Origin: Gelatoporia subvermispora B
Taxonomy: Eukaryota > Basidiomycota > Agaricomycetes > Polyporales > Gelatoporiaceae
Length of the DNA stretch: 64,000 nt
Direction of reading: 5' to 3'
Assembly (NCBI GenBank): GCA_000320605.2
Contig: KB445791.1
Location: 2,413,057 to 2,477,056 of the forward strand
This document shows, piece after piece, positions 34,902 through 48,350 of this stretch (its first letter is position 1; each line of letters opens with the position of its first letter). A program made the translations under genes and the position numbers. The notes under the pieces are model-generated. The model did not search any database, was not told where the DNA came from, and saw nothing but the letters and a program-made list of their open reading frames with translations.

Positions 34902-36741
34902 ATGGCGACTTGGAAGAAGAGCTTTCAGCAGGGTGTACAGTCCTTTCGAGAGGGAAGGCTTGAGGATGCCCTCACCTCCTTCACGGCCGTGAGTCAGGTC
35001 CGCCGCAGACGTGAACCGGGCCTCATGCAGAATTCAGGCTATCGCATCAGAACCTGGAGAGTACACGCTCTACGACTCCCGCGCAGCAGTATATCAGAGA
35101 CTCCAGAGATTTCGTGAAGCCTTACTGGACTCTAAGAACGTCATCGACCTTGCTCCGGATCGCTGGCAGGTACGCCGCATAGTTTCAACGCGGGGATCAG
35201 GCAGCTCATCAACACGACAGGGATACTCCCGTTCTGCGCATCTCTTCTTAAAGCTGAAGAGGTTTACTTCCTCCCTTCGCATGGTGGACTTAGCATTAGA
35301 GCGCCTCACCAATACGGACGCGAAACGTCGCTCGGAGTTGCTCAGCCTGAAAGATCAGATCACTACTGCGCTTGAGGAGAAGCAGAAAGAGGCATCTCGT
35401 ACGGCGGACCACTTCGGCAAGCTACCACTGGAGATCGCGGGTCATATATTCTCGCTTGTACTGAACGACAATCATTCCTGGGTCGTTCAACTGGCCCAAG
35501 TTTCGACGCGTTGGCGCGCTGCCATCTTGGAGACGCCATCTTTATGGGGAATCTTGGTACTCTCACATCGCAACCCTGCAAAGAAAGCAAGATTGTGGAA
35601 ACAGCGTTCGAAAGGGAGAGTAGTCGAGCTGTGCATCCGTGAACAGCTCCACAGGACACCGTGGGCCCTCGACGAGCTTCGCAATATCGACCTCGACGCC
35701 CTGCGTACACTTCGCATCGAACATTTCTCAGTTCGTCTACTCCGGTCTCACCTTCCTGCATTCTCCAGCGACATACTACGAAATCTCGATGTTCTCGAAG
35801 TGGACAGGCTAACGAGCTCGGATACGAGCTCAATTCTGTGGCTATGGAGTGAGCCCGAGATGCAACTCCAAAGCCTGACCGTGCAGAACACATCCGTAGA
35901 CTGGCCTAACCTCGCAGAAAACGTCAGACGTCTTCGTCGATTTGCATTCCAAGGACCATTATATTTCAACTGCACGCCAGATGTACTCTGGCTCTTGCAC
36001 AGCAATCCGGAGCTTTCCGAATTGAAACTTTACATTGATAACTTAATCGAACGCAACTCTTCGGGGCGAGACCCACCCGATACCGTCCGTCTACCTCGTT
36101 TGTTGCAGCTCGAGCTGCAAACTGTCAGCAGAGATCAGACCCTCAATAATCTATTGTTATCACTGGAGTTACCGGCACTCCGCACGCTTCGGATATCCAA
36201 ACAAGTCTCCTCCCTCGATGCGTCCTTGACACACCTCCTACACTCTCAAAGTGCGTCATCGCTCACGGAGTTGAGAATCAACCGGTGTCATTTTTCTTCC
36301 TCCGCTATGATCCAACTCTTGCGTTCCACACCTGTACTGGAGATCTTGGAGTTGTCACTCATCGGAGGCAATCAGGCGAATGTTGTCCTGGAGGCACTCG
36401 CGACGCCTCAACTGGACGGTAGCACGTCTGACAAGGACGGACATCCCTCGACCACAACTCTCTGCCCTGCTATTCGACACCTTGATCTTTCCCATTGTCC
36501 ATGTATCACGGGTGGCCCGCTCATACGCCTCGTCAAGTTACGATTGCCACACCAAGAGGGTAAACCTCACGAACTTACACTTTCCTCCACCGCGCCCCCG
36601 CAATCTGTAGAACCGATAACCACCCTCATAATTGATGGATGCACTGCTGTGGACGCAGAGATCCTGCCATGGCTAAGGAGTCAGGTTCCTAAAGTCAGCT
36701 GCGTGTACTTCTCGAAGGAGAATGCGAGTTGGAAACGCTGA
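34902..36741 (+). CDS. TPR/F-box/LRR protein, Pof3/Dia2-like
   Basis: Three exons: 34902-34988, 35038-35169 and 35221-36741, giving 579 residues. The second intron is 51 nt and leaves an open frame if unspliced. The N-terminus forms TPR-like helices (FQQGVQSFREGRLEDALTSF, YTLYDSRAAVYQRLQRFREA, SAHLFLKLKRFTSSL). An F-box follows (FGKLPLEIAGHIFSLVL, then STRWRAAI and PSLWGIL), then leucine-rich repeats to the end. TPR + F-box + LRR in this order is the layout of fission yeast Pof3 and budding yeast Dia2, SCF subunits acting in genome stability and replisome disassembly. Orthology is inferred from architecture. The stop lies only 73 bp from that of the convergent TatD gene. Confidence 0.82.
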
Positions 36742-36814
36742 AGATGCGAACGATCACCAGCTTGATCAGCGTATCAGCGAGCAACCCGTGAACCAGGATG
36801 AATCCAACTCGATA

Positions 36815-38400
36815 TCATACTCCCTGCGCTAACTCATCTAGACCGAACACTTCTACAGTACTGCTCCAAGCCGCTTCTGCCACTTGTTCGAATGTAGTCT
36901 CTGGGTGAAGCTTCGCGACCGTCCACGCGACGCCTCCGATCGCACATGGTTCATTCCGTCCCTTCACTGGTTTGCCGCTCACGAAGGACTCGGGCTTCGT
37001 TGCTGGAGGGAAATAGAGGGAGTTGAGGTCGGCAGGTAGGGAAGACAGGTGTTGCTTCGACGCATGTGTGGATGTCATAGAACACCAGGGGGCATCTGAA
37101 GTCGAGTTCGCTGGAATGAGCACCAGCCAATGCAGTAGAGAGGGTACAGACCAGTCTCTAGCATTAGCTTGTCAAGCCGAATCGATTTGGCCGCCTGCAG
37201 GTTTTCAGCCGTCTTGAGCGAACATCCGTTCAGACTGGTATTGCCAGGTCAGTTCCACTCCACAGTTCGATGGGACTGTAGCAGGTACCCGACGTGGAAG
37301 CCCATGTCCATCTGACATCATATATTGGTCATCAGTCAATGTCGTCTTCGATGACGGCGGGCTTTGAAGGCATTCTCACCAATTCCGCAGCTTCCGCTAG
37401 AGTGCCTGTGAAACTGTGCACAACTCCGCCTTTTGCCCCCACGTTTCTACCGCCATCCTCGCCAAAACCTTCCTCCCGGAGGATGCGCACGAAGTCCGCG
37501 TGTGCAGCGCGGGAATGCAGGAAGAGTGGAAGATGCAGCTTCCTCGCTAATCTGAGCTGAGATCCTTGGTCTAGAGTGAGATCGGCTGGCTATCGACTGG
37601 GTGGGTATGCTCACGAAAATGCTTTCGTTGGACATCTTCTGGCGCGAAGTGCGTACGATCGTAGTCTATAAACACATGAGTTATAAACACATGAGTCCGG
37701 TGTAAGCCTCGCGTAAGTATGATGCATGTACCTAGACCACATTCTCCAACGGCGACCGCTCTTCCTCTACCCGTTGAGTGTTCTGAGATGAGCTTCTCAA
37801 GCTCGAGCAGATAAGCCGATGGCCCCTCAGGGTGCTCATCGAATTGCCCTGATCGGGTTGGATGGCACCCAACCGTTGCGTAAAGGTCATACTGTCGCGC
37901 CAATTCAAGAGCCTCCCGAGACTCCTCCAGGCTTCCCCCTGTGATCAGCATTGACAGAACGCCAGCGACGCGAGATCGCTCCAGCATTGCCTCAAGGTCA
38001 TCTGGGGTACGACATGACGTTCAATACGTAGTGTCCAGAATTGTCAGTGCGCGATGAACTGACCGGCGTGCTTCTGCTTTCCTCGGTAGATACCTCTGAA
38101 TATGGGGTCGGTGAGGTTCACTGTGTGTGGCGTTTACAAGCTGAGTCGCACATGCAAGATTAGCAAGCTCACTGACCCCCGATGTCTGATGTCACAACAG
38201 CAGAGCAATTAGCTCGATGATGAACGAACATGTATATATATAGTGCAGACTTCAAACTTGCCGATGAACCTGTAGCTACTTGGCATAGTTGTCCCGGATG
38301 TCATGGTGTAGGTTCTGGCAAACACGGGGATCTGTCGGTATAATGGCTTGCGTAGATTCAACAATGAGATCGTCCTGCAACGAAGGCGGCAGACTGTCAT
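36815..38400 (-). CDS. TatD-family metal-dependent deoxyribonuclease
   Basis: Minus-strand multi-exon gene. It reads [20 protein letters not shown] at the start, then ATVGCHPTRSGQFDE, VGECGLDYDR, LPLFLHSRA, VVHSFTG and DAPWC, the metal-binding strands and loops of the TatD amidohydrolase-fold nuclease. TatD proteins are 3'-5' exonucleases linked to apoptosis-type DNA degradation and repair. Two starts are possible: ATG 38400 adds 38 residues rich in Arg and poor in acidic residues (MTVCRLRCRTISLL), a likely mitochondrial presequence; ATG 38286 gives the cytosolic/nuclear form. Exon 1 ends at 38262 with a GC donor, and exon 2 is only 9 nt (38185-38177). The end is FGLDELAQGV. Confidence 0.85.
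37667..37696 (+). repeat. 15-bp perfect tandem duplication in TatD intron
   Basis: The unit tataaacacatgagt occurs twice without mismatch at the acceptor end of a TatD intron. On the minus strand only the second copy read ends in AG (tttatag before the exon starting ACTACGATCG); the first ends tttataac. Likely a recent slippage event. Confidence 0.85.
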
Positions 38401-38694
38401 GCAACACCCGGCCAGAAGTGAAGGAGTCTACAGCACTTTGGGTACAATAGCATCAATCTCATGAACCTTCCGAGTATACGAAGAGGCTATTGCTTACAGG
38501 TAGCAAAAGTCTGTTGCTCAGTCGCGAGAGCGGGTAAGAGTATGCACTGCAGCCCAGCGCGGCGGGTGGACTGACGGTGCGCACAATTGATGCGCCGATC
38601 GCGGGACGCGTCGTATCACATGAACGCGGGTCCCCTGACATCAAAGCGCGTCTCATGCCCCGACGTGAGCTTCTCGGGCTCTCACCGAGTCTCT

Positions 38695-38701
38695 TATATA
38701 T
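38695..38701 (+). promoter_or_regulatory. TATA-like element of thiolase gene
   Basis: TATATAT lies 62 bp upstream of the thiolase ATG, in the 360 bp shared with the divergent TatD gene. Spacing fits a TATA box. Inferred from position. Confidence 0.4.
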
Positions 38702-38762
38702 TGCTCCTTGCTGCGCTCTCGTGCGCTGCAAACTACTCGACTGACCCTGCACTGTGTCAAGT

Positions 38763-40340
<1,578 letters not shown>

Positions 40341-40833
40341 TGGGCGTGAGCGTGACTTGATTAGCGCACCCGGCGCGAAATATTTTCGGAATGTGATGCC
40401 CACACGGAGAACGGATGTATGATATGGACATTATTGGTTATTACAGGAATTGTACGTGCCTCGTACGTTCATAGCGCGAATCGAGTGTTTGTTCGCCTAT
40501 GAGAACGGCGCTGACCGTTGCGCGTTGTCGCTGCAATTTGTGCGGCAGGAGAAGTGCAGCGAAGGCACGAAACGAAATCGCGAGGGAGAGTTTTGCCATG
40601 CGAAAGGGATGAGCGACAAAAATAGAGGCGAGGCGCCGTGGGATGCCGGTCAGTGTGCCGAGGGCGGGCCAAAATGCAGCATGCCAACGTCGAACAGAGA
40701 CTGTTCCCCTTGTACAACACACCCATCTTTCTCGCCCTCGCAGGCTCCTCAAGCCCCCGTCTCCAGTCTTCCAGCCCACTGCTAGTCTCTCCTTTATTTC
40801 TTACCCCTCACTTCAAGGGGCCCCAGCAGTGCC
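40341..40833. other. Intergenic region upstream of heparinase-like gene
   Basis: About 490 bp between two genes on the same strand, with a CT-rich stretch (ctctcctttatttcttacccc) before the ATG at 40834. Small open frames here have no recognisable content. Confidence 0.5.
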
Positions 40834-43359
40834 ATGGCCCCCAATTATGACTACTCTAACCCGAGTCCTAACACCGGTGCCTCCCCCTATGGATCCGGTG
40901 ACCCCTACTACAACGAATCCACCGGTTTCATTACCCCACCCAAGCCTCCGCAGCGCAAGAACAACTGGCTCAAGATTGGTGTACCAGTCCTCATCGTCGT
41001 AGTTGTAGCTGCCGTGGTGGGTGGCGTCCTTGGGAGCCGCTCGCACGACAACAAGTCGGCCGCTGCCTCTGGCACACAAGCCTCTGCGACCGGCGCCGCC
41101 GCTGCCAGCCAGGCCGTCAGTATCAAGCAGGCCCTCGGAGTGCTACCGACTGCAACCGATAGTCTGTATCTGCTTCCTGTGTATCCTTCTACTGTGAGTG
41201 CAATCGTCACGCGCTCTTACCGGCGGCTTCTCATGCGCGTGCTCCGCTAGACGAACACAGCGGCTTTCACCACGCCCACTTTCGTGGCCAACGACAACGT
41301 CGCTCTGTCGTGGCCTACCGACACCTTCAAGCCTGCGAATCCGCAGCCCACCAACGTCCGTCCTGACCGCCCCCGCCTGATCGCTCCCGCGTACAAGTGG
41401 CAGGCACTTCCTGAACTCATCCCGAACGACCCGTACCTGAAGTTCTGGAATGACACCAACTTCAACAATGCGACGCAGTTCAAGGCCCAGCCACCCGTTC
41501 CGTACGTCATGGATGGTAGCAATGGTATCCTGGATCCTGCTCGTGACATCAAACGGCGGATCAAGGCTTTCGGTTATGCATGGCGCATGTCCAACAACAC
41601 TATGTGGGTCGATAGGACCTACCAGGAGTTGCAGGTATGTTTATTGCCTCATGTGTTTGCTTTGACGCTCATGGTGTTGCGAACAGAACGCCGTCTCCGC
41701 TGGTTGGGGTCCTGACAATGACACAAAGTGGAACCCTAGTCACTTTTTGGACACGGCCGAGCTCACTGCGGCGTATGCGATTGCGTACGACTGGTTCTAC
41801 GACGTTTGGCAGCCAGACCAGAAGCAGTTCATCATGCAGTCGATGCTCACATACGGAATGAACCCCGGCTTGACCGCTCTCGTCAACAACACGGATTGGT
41901 GGGGCTGGTGGGCGGACGACATTACGGGTAACTGGAACTGTGTCTGCAACTCCGGACTTACCATGGGTGCTCTCGCCCTTTTGGGCGATGACACCTCGGG
42001 CGTCTCCGAGCAGCTTCTGAACTGGACGATCCCTAACGCAAAGGCAAACTGCGCCTTTGGTGTCAGCTCCGATGGTAGTTGGGTGGAAACGCCTGGTTAC
42101 TGGTACTTCGGTACGACTGCTCACGCCGAGATGTCGGCTTCGCTGGAATCCGCGACCGGTTCTTCCTACGATCTCCTCACTGTGAACCCCAACTTTGACC
42201 TCACCGGTCTATTCCACATGTACGTCACCGGTCCGGGCTCCTTATTCTGCTGGGGAGACCAGGGCCCGAACCGTTTCTCGACTACCGCCAACGCCATGCT
42301 CTACTACGGTGACAAGTTCAACCACCCCGAATATGTCCTCTGGCAACGTGACCAATTTGATGCTTCTTCGGACCCGTGGAGCATGTTCTACTACAACCCC
42401 GCCGTTACCGGTGCTTTCTGGGATGGCATGCCCCTCGACCACCTCTTCGACAACTCGACCACCGCATGGGCTGCCATGCGCAGCAGCTGGACTGACGAAG
42501 ACGCGCTCTACGTTGCTGTCAAGGCTGGTACGCTGACGGGACATCAAACGCACAATGATCTTGACGCCGGTGACTTCGTCATCGATGCGCTCGGCACGCG
42601 TTGGGCTGGTGAAACCGGAGAGTCGAACTACCTCGCGGAGGGTTACTTTAGTTCGGACGCACAGGACAGTGAACGTTGGTTATACTACAACCAGCGCACG
42701 GAGGGTCAAAACGCCATCATCGTCAACGGCCAGAACCAGCTCGTCACTGCTGCCCCCACTGTCGAGTTCCAGTCGTCCAACACCACTCAAGGCTCGAGCA
42801 CTGTCTTCGATGCGCCCAGCGACTCGACCGCGTTTTTCATCGCTGATCTCACCAGCGCTTACGGCAATGTGTAAGTATCTATCAATGCGTGATACATGTT
42901 GCGGTCGCTGATATCTCTTGCAGCACATCTTATCAGCGTGGTATCCGTATGATCAACGGCAGGAAGCAGGTTTTGGTGCAAGATGATATCGACTCTCAGG
43001 GCACTGTGATGTGGCGCATGCACACGAACGCGACCGTTACTGTAAGCAGCGACGGTACCTCCGCGTCGCTCCAGATTGGGCAGGAGTCGTTGACGATGCA
43101 GATCCTGAGCCCGACGAGCGGCGCTCAGTTCACGACGGGCCCGGCGAAGCGGCTGTCTACAGACCCCCCACTACCTGCTGGACAGACTGATCTGGACGAC
43201 GGACCCATCGTCGTGGTGATGATCAATCTGCCGGCAGGTCAGTATAGCCTGCAGGTGTTGTTCAACCCGCAATGGTCGGGTATGTCGTCGAGCGACTTTG
43301 TAACGCCGCCCAGCGTCCCGCTCAGCTCGTGGACGCTGACAAGCCACAACTCGAGCTGA
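40834..43359 (+). CDS. Membrane-anchored heparinase II/III-like protein
   Basis: Four exons: 40834-41193, 41251-41634, 41687-42870 and 42924-43359; 787 residues. A cytoplasmic Pro/Tyr/Ser-rich N-terminus of about 45 residues is followed by one membrane segment (IGVPVLIVVVVAAVVGGVL) and an Ala/Ser-rich stalk, a type II membrane topology. The ectodomain has an alpha-toroid part (AELTAAYAIAYDWFYDVW, NNTDWWGWWADDITGNWN) and the heparinase II/III signature GHQTHNDLDAGDFVIDALG then RWAGE. Several N-glycosylation sequons occur. Family members cleave acidic polysaccharides by beta-elimination; the fungal substrate is unknown, and a role on its own cell wall or exopolysaccharide is inference. It lacks a cleavable signal peptide. 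Confidence 0.85.
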
Positions 43360-44005
43360 AGGGGGGACACTTGACGTGATGCCCTGTTTCTGATTGACAT
43401 GGATGATTGCAATGGATTTTGTTGGACTTTTCATCCCGATAACTAGTTCTATTTCACACATACGCTTGTAATTTTGTCTGGATGGCATTTTCTTTCACCC
43501 TCTCTTATGGAAAGCATCGTGAGCTGCGTGCGTGAACGGGTGCGTGAGCAATTCGGCTAAGAGCAGAACAGGGACGCGAGCATGGGGCGAGGTCTGGAGA
43601 GATGGGCGGCTATGGATGCGGCGGTGGACGGGGTCTCGGCTGTTGTGGTTGCCCCGCAACGGGAGTAGACAGTAATTGAACACAGACAAACCGACCTCAT
43701 TTGGCCTCCCCCTGCCTGCCTCCAGTCCGCTCTTTTCACTTCGACATTCCCTTCTGACCGATATCAAACAAAACCTAGAGGCCAGCGGGGGTTCACTTCC
43801 CAGGCGTTTTGTGCGTTCGTCTCCCATTCTCCTCGATTTCCATTGTCTAGAGGCGCCAGTCGACAATAACTCCGTCGCTGTGTCCGTGATTTTGGTCGAG
43901 CTGTGCTCACCACATCCCCTCCTTCAAATCCTGGAGAATACTGGCTTACGCACCGTCTGATTCCCTAGATCTCCGAGCCTCTCGCTCCCCGGTTTTGTCT
44001 ACAAC
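43360..44005. other. Intergenic region upstream of Ser-rich membrane protein gene
   Basis: About 645 bp. The right half is pyrimidine-rich (cctccccctgcctgcctcc and similar), as in promoters of well-expressed fungal genes. No gene supported on either strand. Confidence 0.5.
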
Positions 44006-45209
44006 ATGTTCGTCAGCAAACCCAGGAAGGTTACCCTCACGCTCTTTTGTCTCCTCGTCGCCCTCGCGTTCGCTGCTGTCTCAGAGGCCAATGATTTCAC
44101 GCCCCAGCGTCGCGACCATGTCGACATCAACCGCATGGTTCGCAAACGCGCCCCTCAGGTCTTGAGGCCTCTCATCGGCGCGGCGGGCGACCCCCCGTCC
44201 AACGATACCCCTGCTGCCTCCTCCACCAGCTCGAGTGCTGCATCCTCCGCCAGCTCCTCAGCGGCGTCTTCCGCAGCCTCATCGTCTAGCAGCTCTCAGG
44301 CTTCCACCGCGTCGTCCTCGTCTTCCTCCGCTAGCGCGTCCGCTACTGGCCTGACCTTGCCTTTGGGCATTCCGGTGAGCTGCGGAGTACTTCTCACATG
44401 CGACGCGTCACTGACGGCATTCTCTGCAGTCTGCGTCGTCTGCTTCTTCCAGCGCGTCGTCCAGTGCCAGCAGCTCTTCTGCGTCGTCCTCATCTGCTTC
44501 CTCTAGCTCGGCGTCTAGCTCGGCCGCGTCGTCCACCTCGTCGTCCCAGACGCCCACGCCCACCCTCCCGGATCTTGAACCCGCTCCCACTCCTACTGAT
44601 GACTCGGATAATACCCCCGCTTCGAATACAGCTCAGTCGGCCGTCTTCGAGACCGTGACCCAGGGCGTCCCTGCTGCCAGCTCTTCGGCTGCGTCCACGT
44701 CTTCCGCCTCCTCGACCTCCAAGATCACCCGTACCACTCTCACTGTGATCATTGCAGTTGGTGCCAGCATCGGTGCGGTCGCCGTCGCCTGGACCATCAT
44801 CCGCAAATGGAAGCTCAAGCCGTCCTCCCAGTTCGACGACCGCATGCAGCCGATTGACTGGCAACCGACCACAGAGGACGACAGCGGTCTCCCTCCCCGC
44901 CGCCGCGCCTCCCACGGTTCGTTCCATTCTTCCAGTCACGGCCACGATATGTCGGACCACGGTCACGGCACCGGCCCTGCGCCGATGAACAACATCCCTG
45001 ATCACGACTTCACCGCTGGCCCGACCACCCTCGCCCCCGTCGGCGGGTACGCTGACCTGCAGCGCGGCCCGAGCCCTCAGCCTCAGATGGGCGAACTTGG
45101 CCGCGGGCCCAGCCTGACCCGCCCGGCATACGATGCCTACGGCGTGCCCCTGCACCACCAGGGCGGTTACGAAGCTTATGACTACAACGCCACCGGTATG
45201 CGGTACTAG
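44006..45209 (+). CDS. Ser/Ala-rich single-pass membrane protein, cell-wall-sensor-like
   Basis: Two exons, 44006-44374 and 44430-45209, 382 residues. A signal peptide at residues 1-28 (VTLTLFCLLVALAFAAV) is followed by a short charged segment with a KR dibasic site, then a long Ser/Ala/Thr-rich tract, a likely O-mannosylated stalk. One membrane helix (TLTVIIAVGASIGAVAVAWTI) is followed by a basic stop-transfer RKWKLK and a cytoplasmic tail of about 120 residues rich in His, Gly, Pro and Tyr. The layout resembles Mid2/Wsc-type cell-wall stress sensors, but there is no WSC cysteine domain, so orthology is not claimed. Confidence 0.78.
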
Positions 45210-45638
45210 TCGGGAGCACGACCAAGTACTTGACGGCAGCGTACGACAAGACAGCGCCCTGCCGCTGATCCCGGTGTATGTATTCGAGCCCAGAGGTCCT
45301 ACGATACCTTACTACGGTCCTTTATATATGGCGCGGCGCGCATTAGTTTACAGGCTTTCTGCTTTCGGGGCTTGTTGCTTCTCGCTGCTCTGTGCATTCC
45401 ACGTACTCTTTTGCGTATATCGAGAAATACAGTGCTTGTATTTTTCATCCCGCTGGACGCTTCATCTTCTTATGTTCATTCCCGGCGTATGCACATGTGA
45501 CGCAGGCCTCACGCTTGTCCCCGCTCACGGCTTTGGAAGTCAATGATGTTACTTTTAGCTCCGGCTGTTGCATATGACATTCAGTGTGGGTATTACAAGT
45601 ACAAGATCTCCATGCGAAAGTGAGACGTTGGCTCTGGT
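45210..45638. other. Intergenic region between convergent genes
   Basis: About 430 bp between the stop of the Ser-rich membrane protein gene and that of GNL1. It holds both transcript ends; no gene or repeat seen. Confidence 0.5.
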
Positions 45639-47897
45639 TTACTCTTCGTCTTCTGATGCGTTATCGGCCCCCGTGTCGTCCATAGCCAGCGCGCTGAAAC
45701 GAATGGTTGCAGGCTTCACTACTACTTCTCCTTCGGCAACCTCTTCATCGCTCTCGTCGTCAGAGAGAGCATGCGCGGAGTCCTCGGTCTCGCTCTCTGT
45801 CTCGAGTTTGTGACGGGCAGCAGGTTCTTCGTCGCTGTCACGGTCTATCTCATCGACGTCCTGGGCGATCCATATGCCACACCCGTCTTCATGATGAGCT
45901 GTGATCAATTCCAGAGGTGTGCCCGGCGGCCAGAAAGCCCATCGCACCCTGAGTTCGGCGAGTGATCTGAGAACTGAATATCACATATCAATATATAGGG
46001 ACAATAGACAAGACCGTAAAGCCATGGAGAACGTACTGGCGTTTCCTGCTCTGTTGACATCAGGCCTGCCCGCTTGCGCCGTGATCCAACCTTTCTTCAG
46101 TGCGTATGCGGTCAGAATGTCCATCGCTGTCCACGGGTGGATTTTACCAGGCCCGCTTGCGTCCCTAGGGCGCATGCCCTCTCTCCATGTACGTTTGTCT
46201 TCCGTAGGAGGCTCAGTCGCAGATGGATGCGAGAGCCCGTATACGCGTTCGAGCGGTATAAGTTGCGCAGCGTAGTGGACGCACAGGGGGATAGCTGAGA
46301 CACGTGATATTGGGAGGATGCCACTGAGAACCTTGAAAAGTGTAAGTTGGGGCTGCCGCGACGCTGGGAAATAGGGTAGCTTGCCTGCATTTCCATGGGT
46401 ACAAAGCTCGGCATGACAAGTCCCGGGCAGTCTACGACTCTCACTTCTGGTGTCCAGAAGAGCGTTTGGAAGTGCTTCGTCTGGTATGTCGGGCGTCAGT
46501 GCATAGCCAGGACACATGTACAAACGGTACGTACTTTTCCAGGTGTTCGAGAAGCCTTGACTCTGTGTCCGCCGAAAAGCGCGTTCAGAAGGGATGACTT
46601 CCCGACATTGGGTTGCCCTATTGCGGTCTGGTTGTCACATCCTGATCTGTTCGAGTGAATCACAACGAACCTATGAGTCCGATGGTCAGGAATTCAGGTT
46701 CTTCCATCTCTTCGTCTGGAATTTCTCCATGATCGCCTTCGGACTGCTTAGGTCTCGGAGCCGTAGCTCCACCCACGGCCGACCCAATTTGATCTCCGTG
46801 GGCGTCCAGGACTGCCGTCCAATCTACGTCTCGCCGTACCGGCGGTATCCATTTTGCACGTTTCTCTGGGTCGTCTGTGACGGAAGTAGGTGGCTGAAGA
46901 AGCTCCGCATGAGCTTCCTCTACAGCTTTCACCAAGGTCTGACGAAAGGCAGATGGGAGATACGGCTCATAGGCCTTTCTGCCGCCTGTGCTGGAAGCAG
47001 CTTTCTCGATGTATGACTCCACTTGTACGACCTTCAGCCCTGGATACTTGGCGAGTAGATATTTGGTCCACGCCTCTGCTCTCTCGGGACCACAGATATC
47101 GACCTTGGTCAGGACGAGGATCGTGCGTGTACGGTTCACGAGCCGCGGAGTAGACGCCAAATACGCAGAGAGGGAAGGTGGGAAATGTAGGGGCGGGCAC
47201 CGCGAATCGAGGAGGATCAGTAAGATCTGAGATATCTCGGTTACACGCCAGCTGATGAAGGAGATGTCGTGACTTCGATCATCCACCTTTAGATTCGCTG
47301 TAAGACGTACAGTTGTCGCCAGACCTCCAAGTTTCTCTCGAAAGAGGTGGGGGCATGCGGCATCACGGTAGGCTCCTTGTCTCCTTCGTCTTGGGTTGAC
47401 GATGCGTCTGTGGTAAGCTCAGGGAATTGGGCGTTTACATCGGCGTCCGTTTGGGCAAGCCACTTCTTGTAGAGCCCTTCTTCATTCATCTCCACCTCCT
47501 TCTTGGACATATCGTACCTCCATTTCGGCCTCTTTGGGCACGTCAGAGAGGGTCTTTCAGAGCCGCCGTCATTGAGTTGGAGCGATTCGCCGGGATCAGC
47601 TAGAATCGCTACCTCCGAGGGTATCGGGCGAGTGAGCGGCAAAGTGGACGCAAGCTGCTTAGTGTGCTGCAAGAATTCGGGTGCGAGCTTGACGAACGAC
47701 GACTGGAGGCGGCGAGAAGAGTCTACAGATGTGCTGTTACGGGACAAGCCAGTCTTTTGGCCTGTACGGCCTTTCTTGGTCTTGGTACGCTCCGTCCTGG
47801 ACGATGGGGGTGGAGAAACGTCTCCTCGCTTCACGGCACGCTTCAGCTGTATCCTAGCTCTCTTTTCTTTTGGCGATTGTGGTATCTTGCGAGGCAT
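45639..47897 (-). CDS. GNL1: GNL1-type circularly permuted GTPase
   Basis: Starts MPRKIPQSPKEKRARIQLK at 47897, a basic N-terminus typical of GNL1. G-motif order is permuted: G4 (VLTKVD) comes first, then G1 (GQPNVGKSSLLNALF) and G3 (DCPGL), as in the YlqF/YawG family. KASRTPGKTKHFQT is the G2 region. The C-terminus has WAFWPPGTPLELI, then an acidic tail ending SEDEE. Family members act in ribosome assembly or nucleolar-cytoplasmic transport; which step is not clear for GNL1. In-frame upstream ATG 47960 lacks the basic start and is disfavoured. Several 50-60 nt introns interrupt the G domain. Confidence 0.88.
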
Positions 47898-48350
47898 TGT
47901 TGTCGTGAGGACGAATCGGATGCAATCGTTCGGCAGGAGACTCCGAGGGAGAGGACCCATAGACGCCCATAGTGTCGATCTACTTATGGGCGCCTATAGA
48001 AAGACGCTTGTGCACGTGGTCCGGTGCCACCCGGGCGCAGTCAATGAGGTTGTCGCTCAGTTGCGTCGAGCTGCATCGAGTCGCGTTCCTGAGAGCTGAG
48101 CGTCCTTGGGGGGCATGGCAACTGAATGCAACACAAGACAGGGCGTGGTAGGAAAGAGAGATGTGAGCATGTGGAAACACACTGCCGCGAGAGATGGGCA
48201 AAGTCCGATCGGCCCTGGGATCTCCGAGCCGAAATGGACAGTTGGCTTGTTCGGGCGCGTATAGACGTCGCACGTCCATTATGACCCGCTCATATCCCCG
48301 CAACATGCCTGTGGCTGTCCTCTCGACCCAGATATCCCTCTCCCATCCCC

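Noticed and set aside
44200..44720. Minisatellite repeat in the Ser/Ala-rich tract
   Set aside because: The nucleotide sequence is degenerate between TCC, TCG, AGC and GCC codons; it is amino-acid low complexity, not a tandem DNA repeat.
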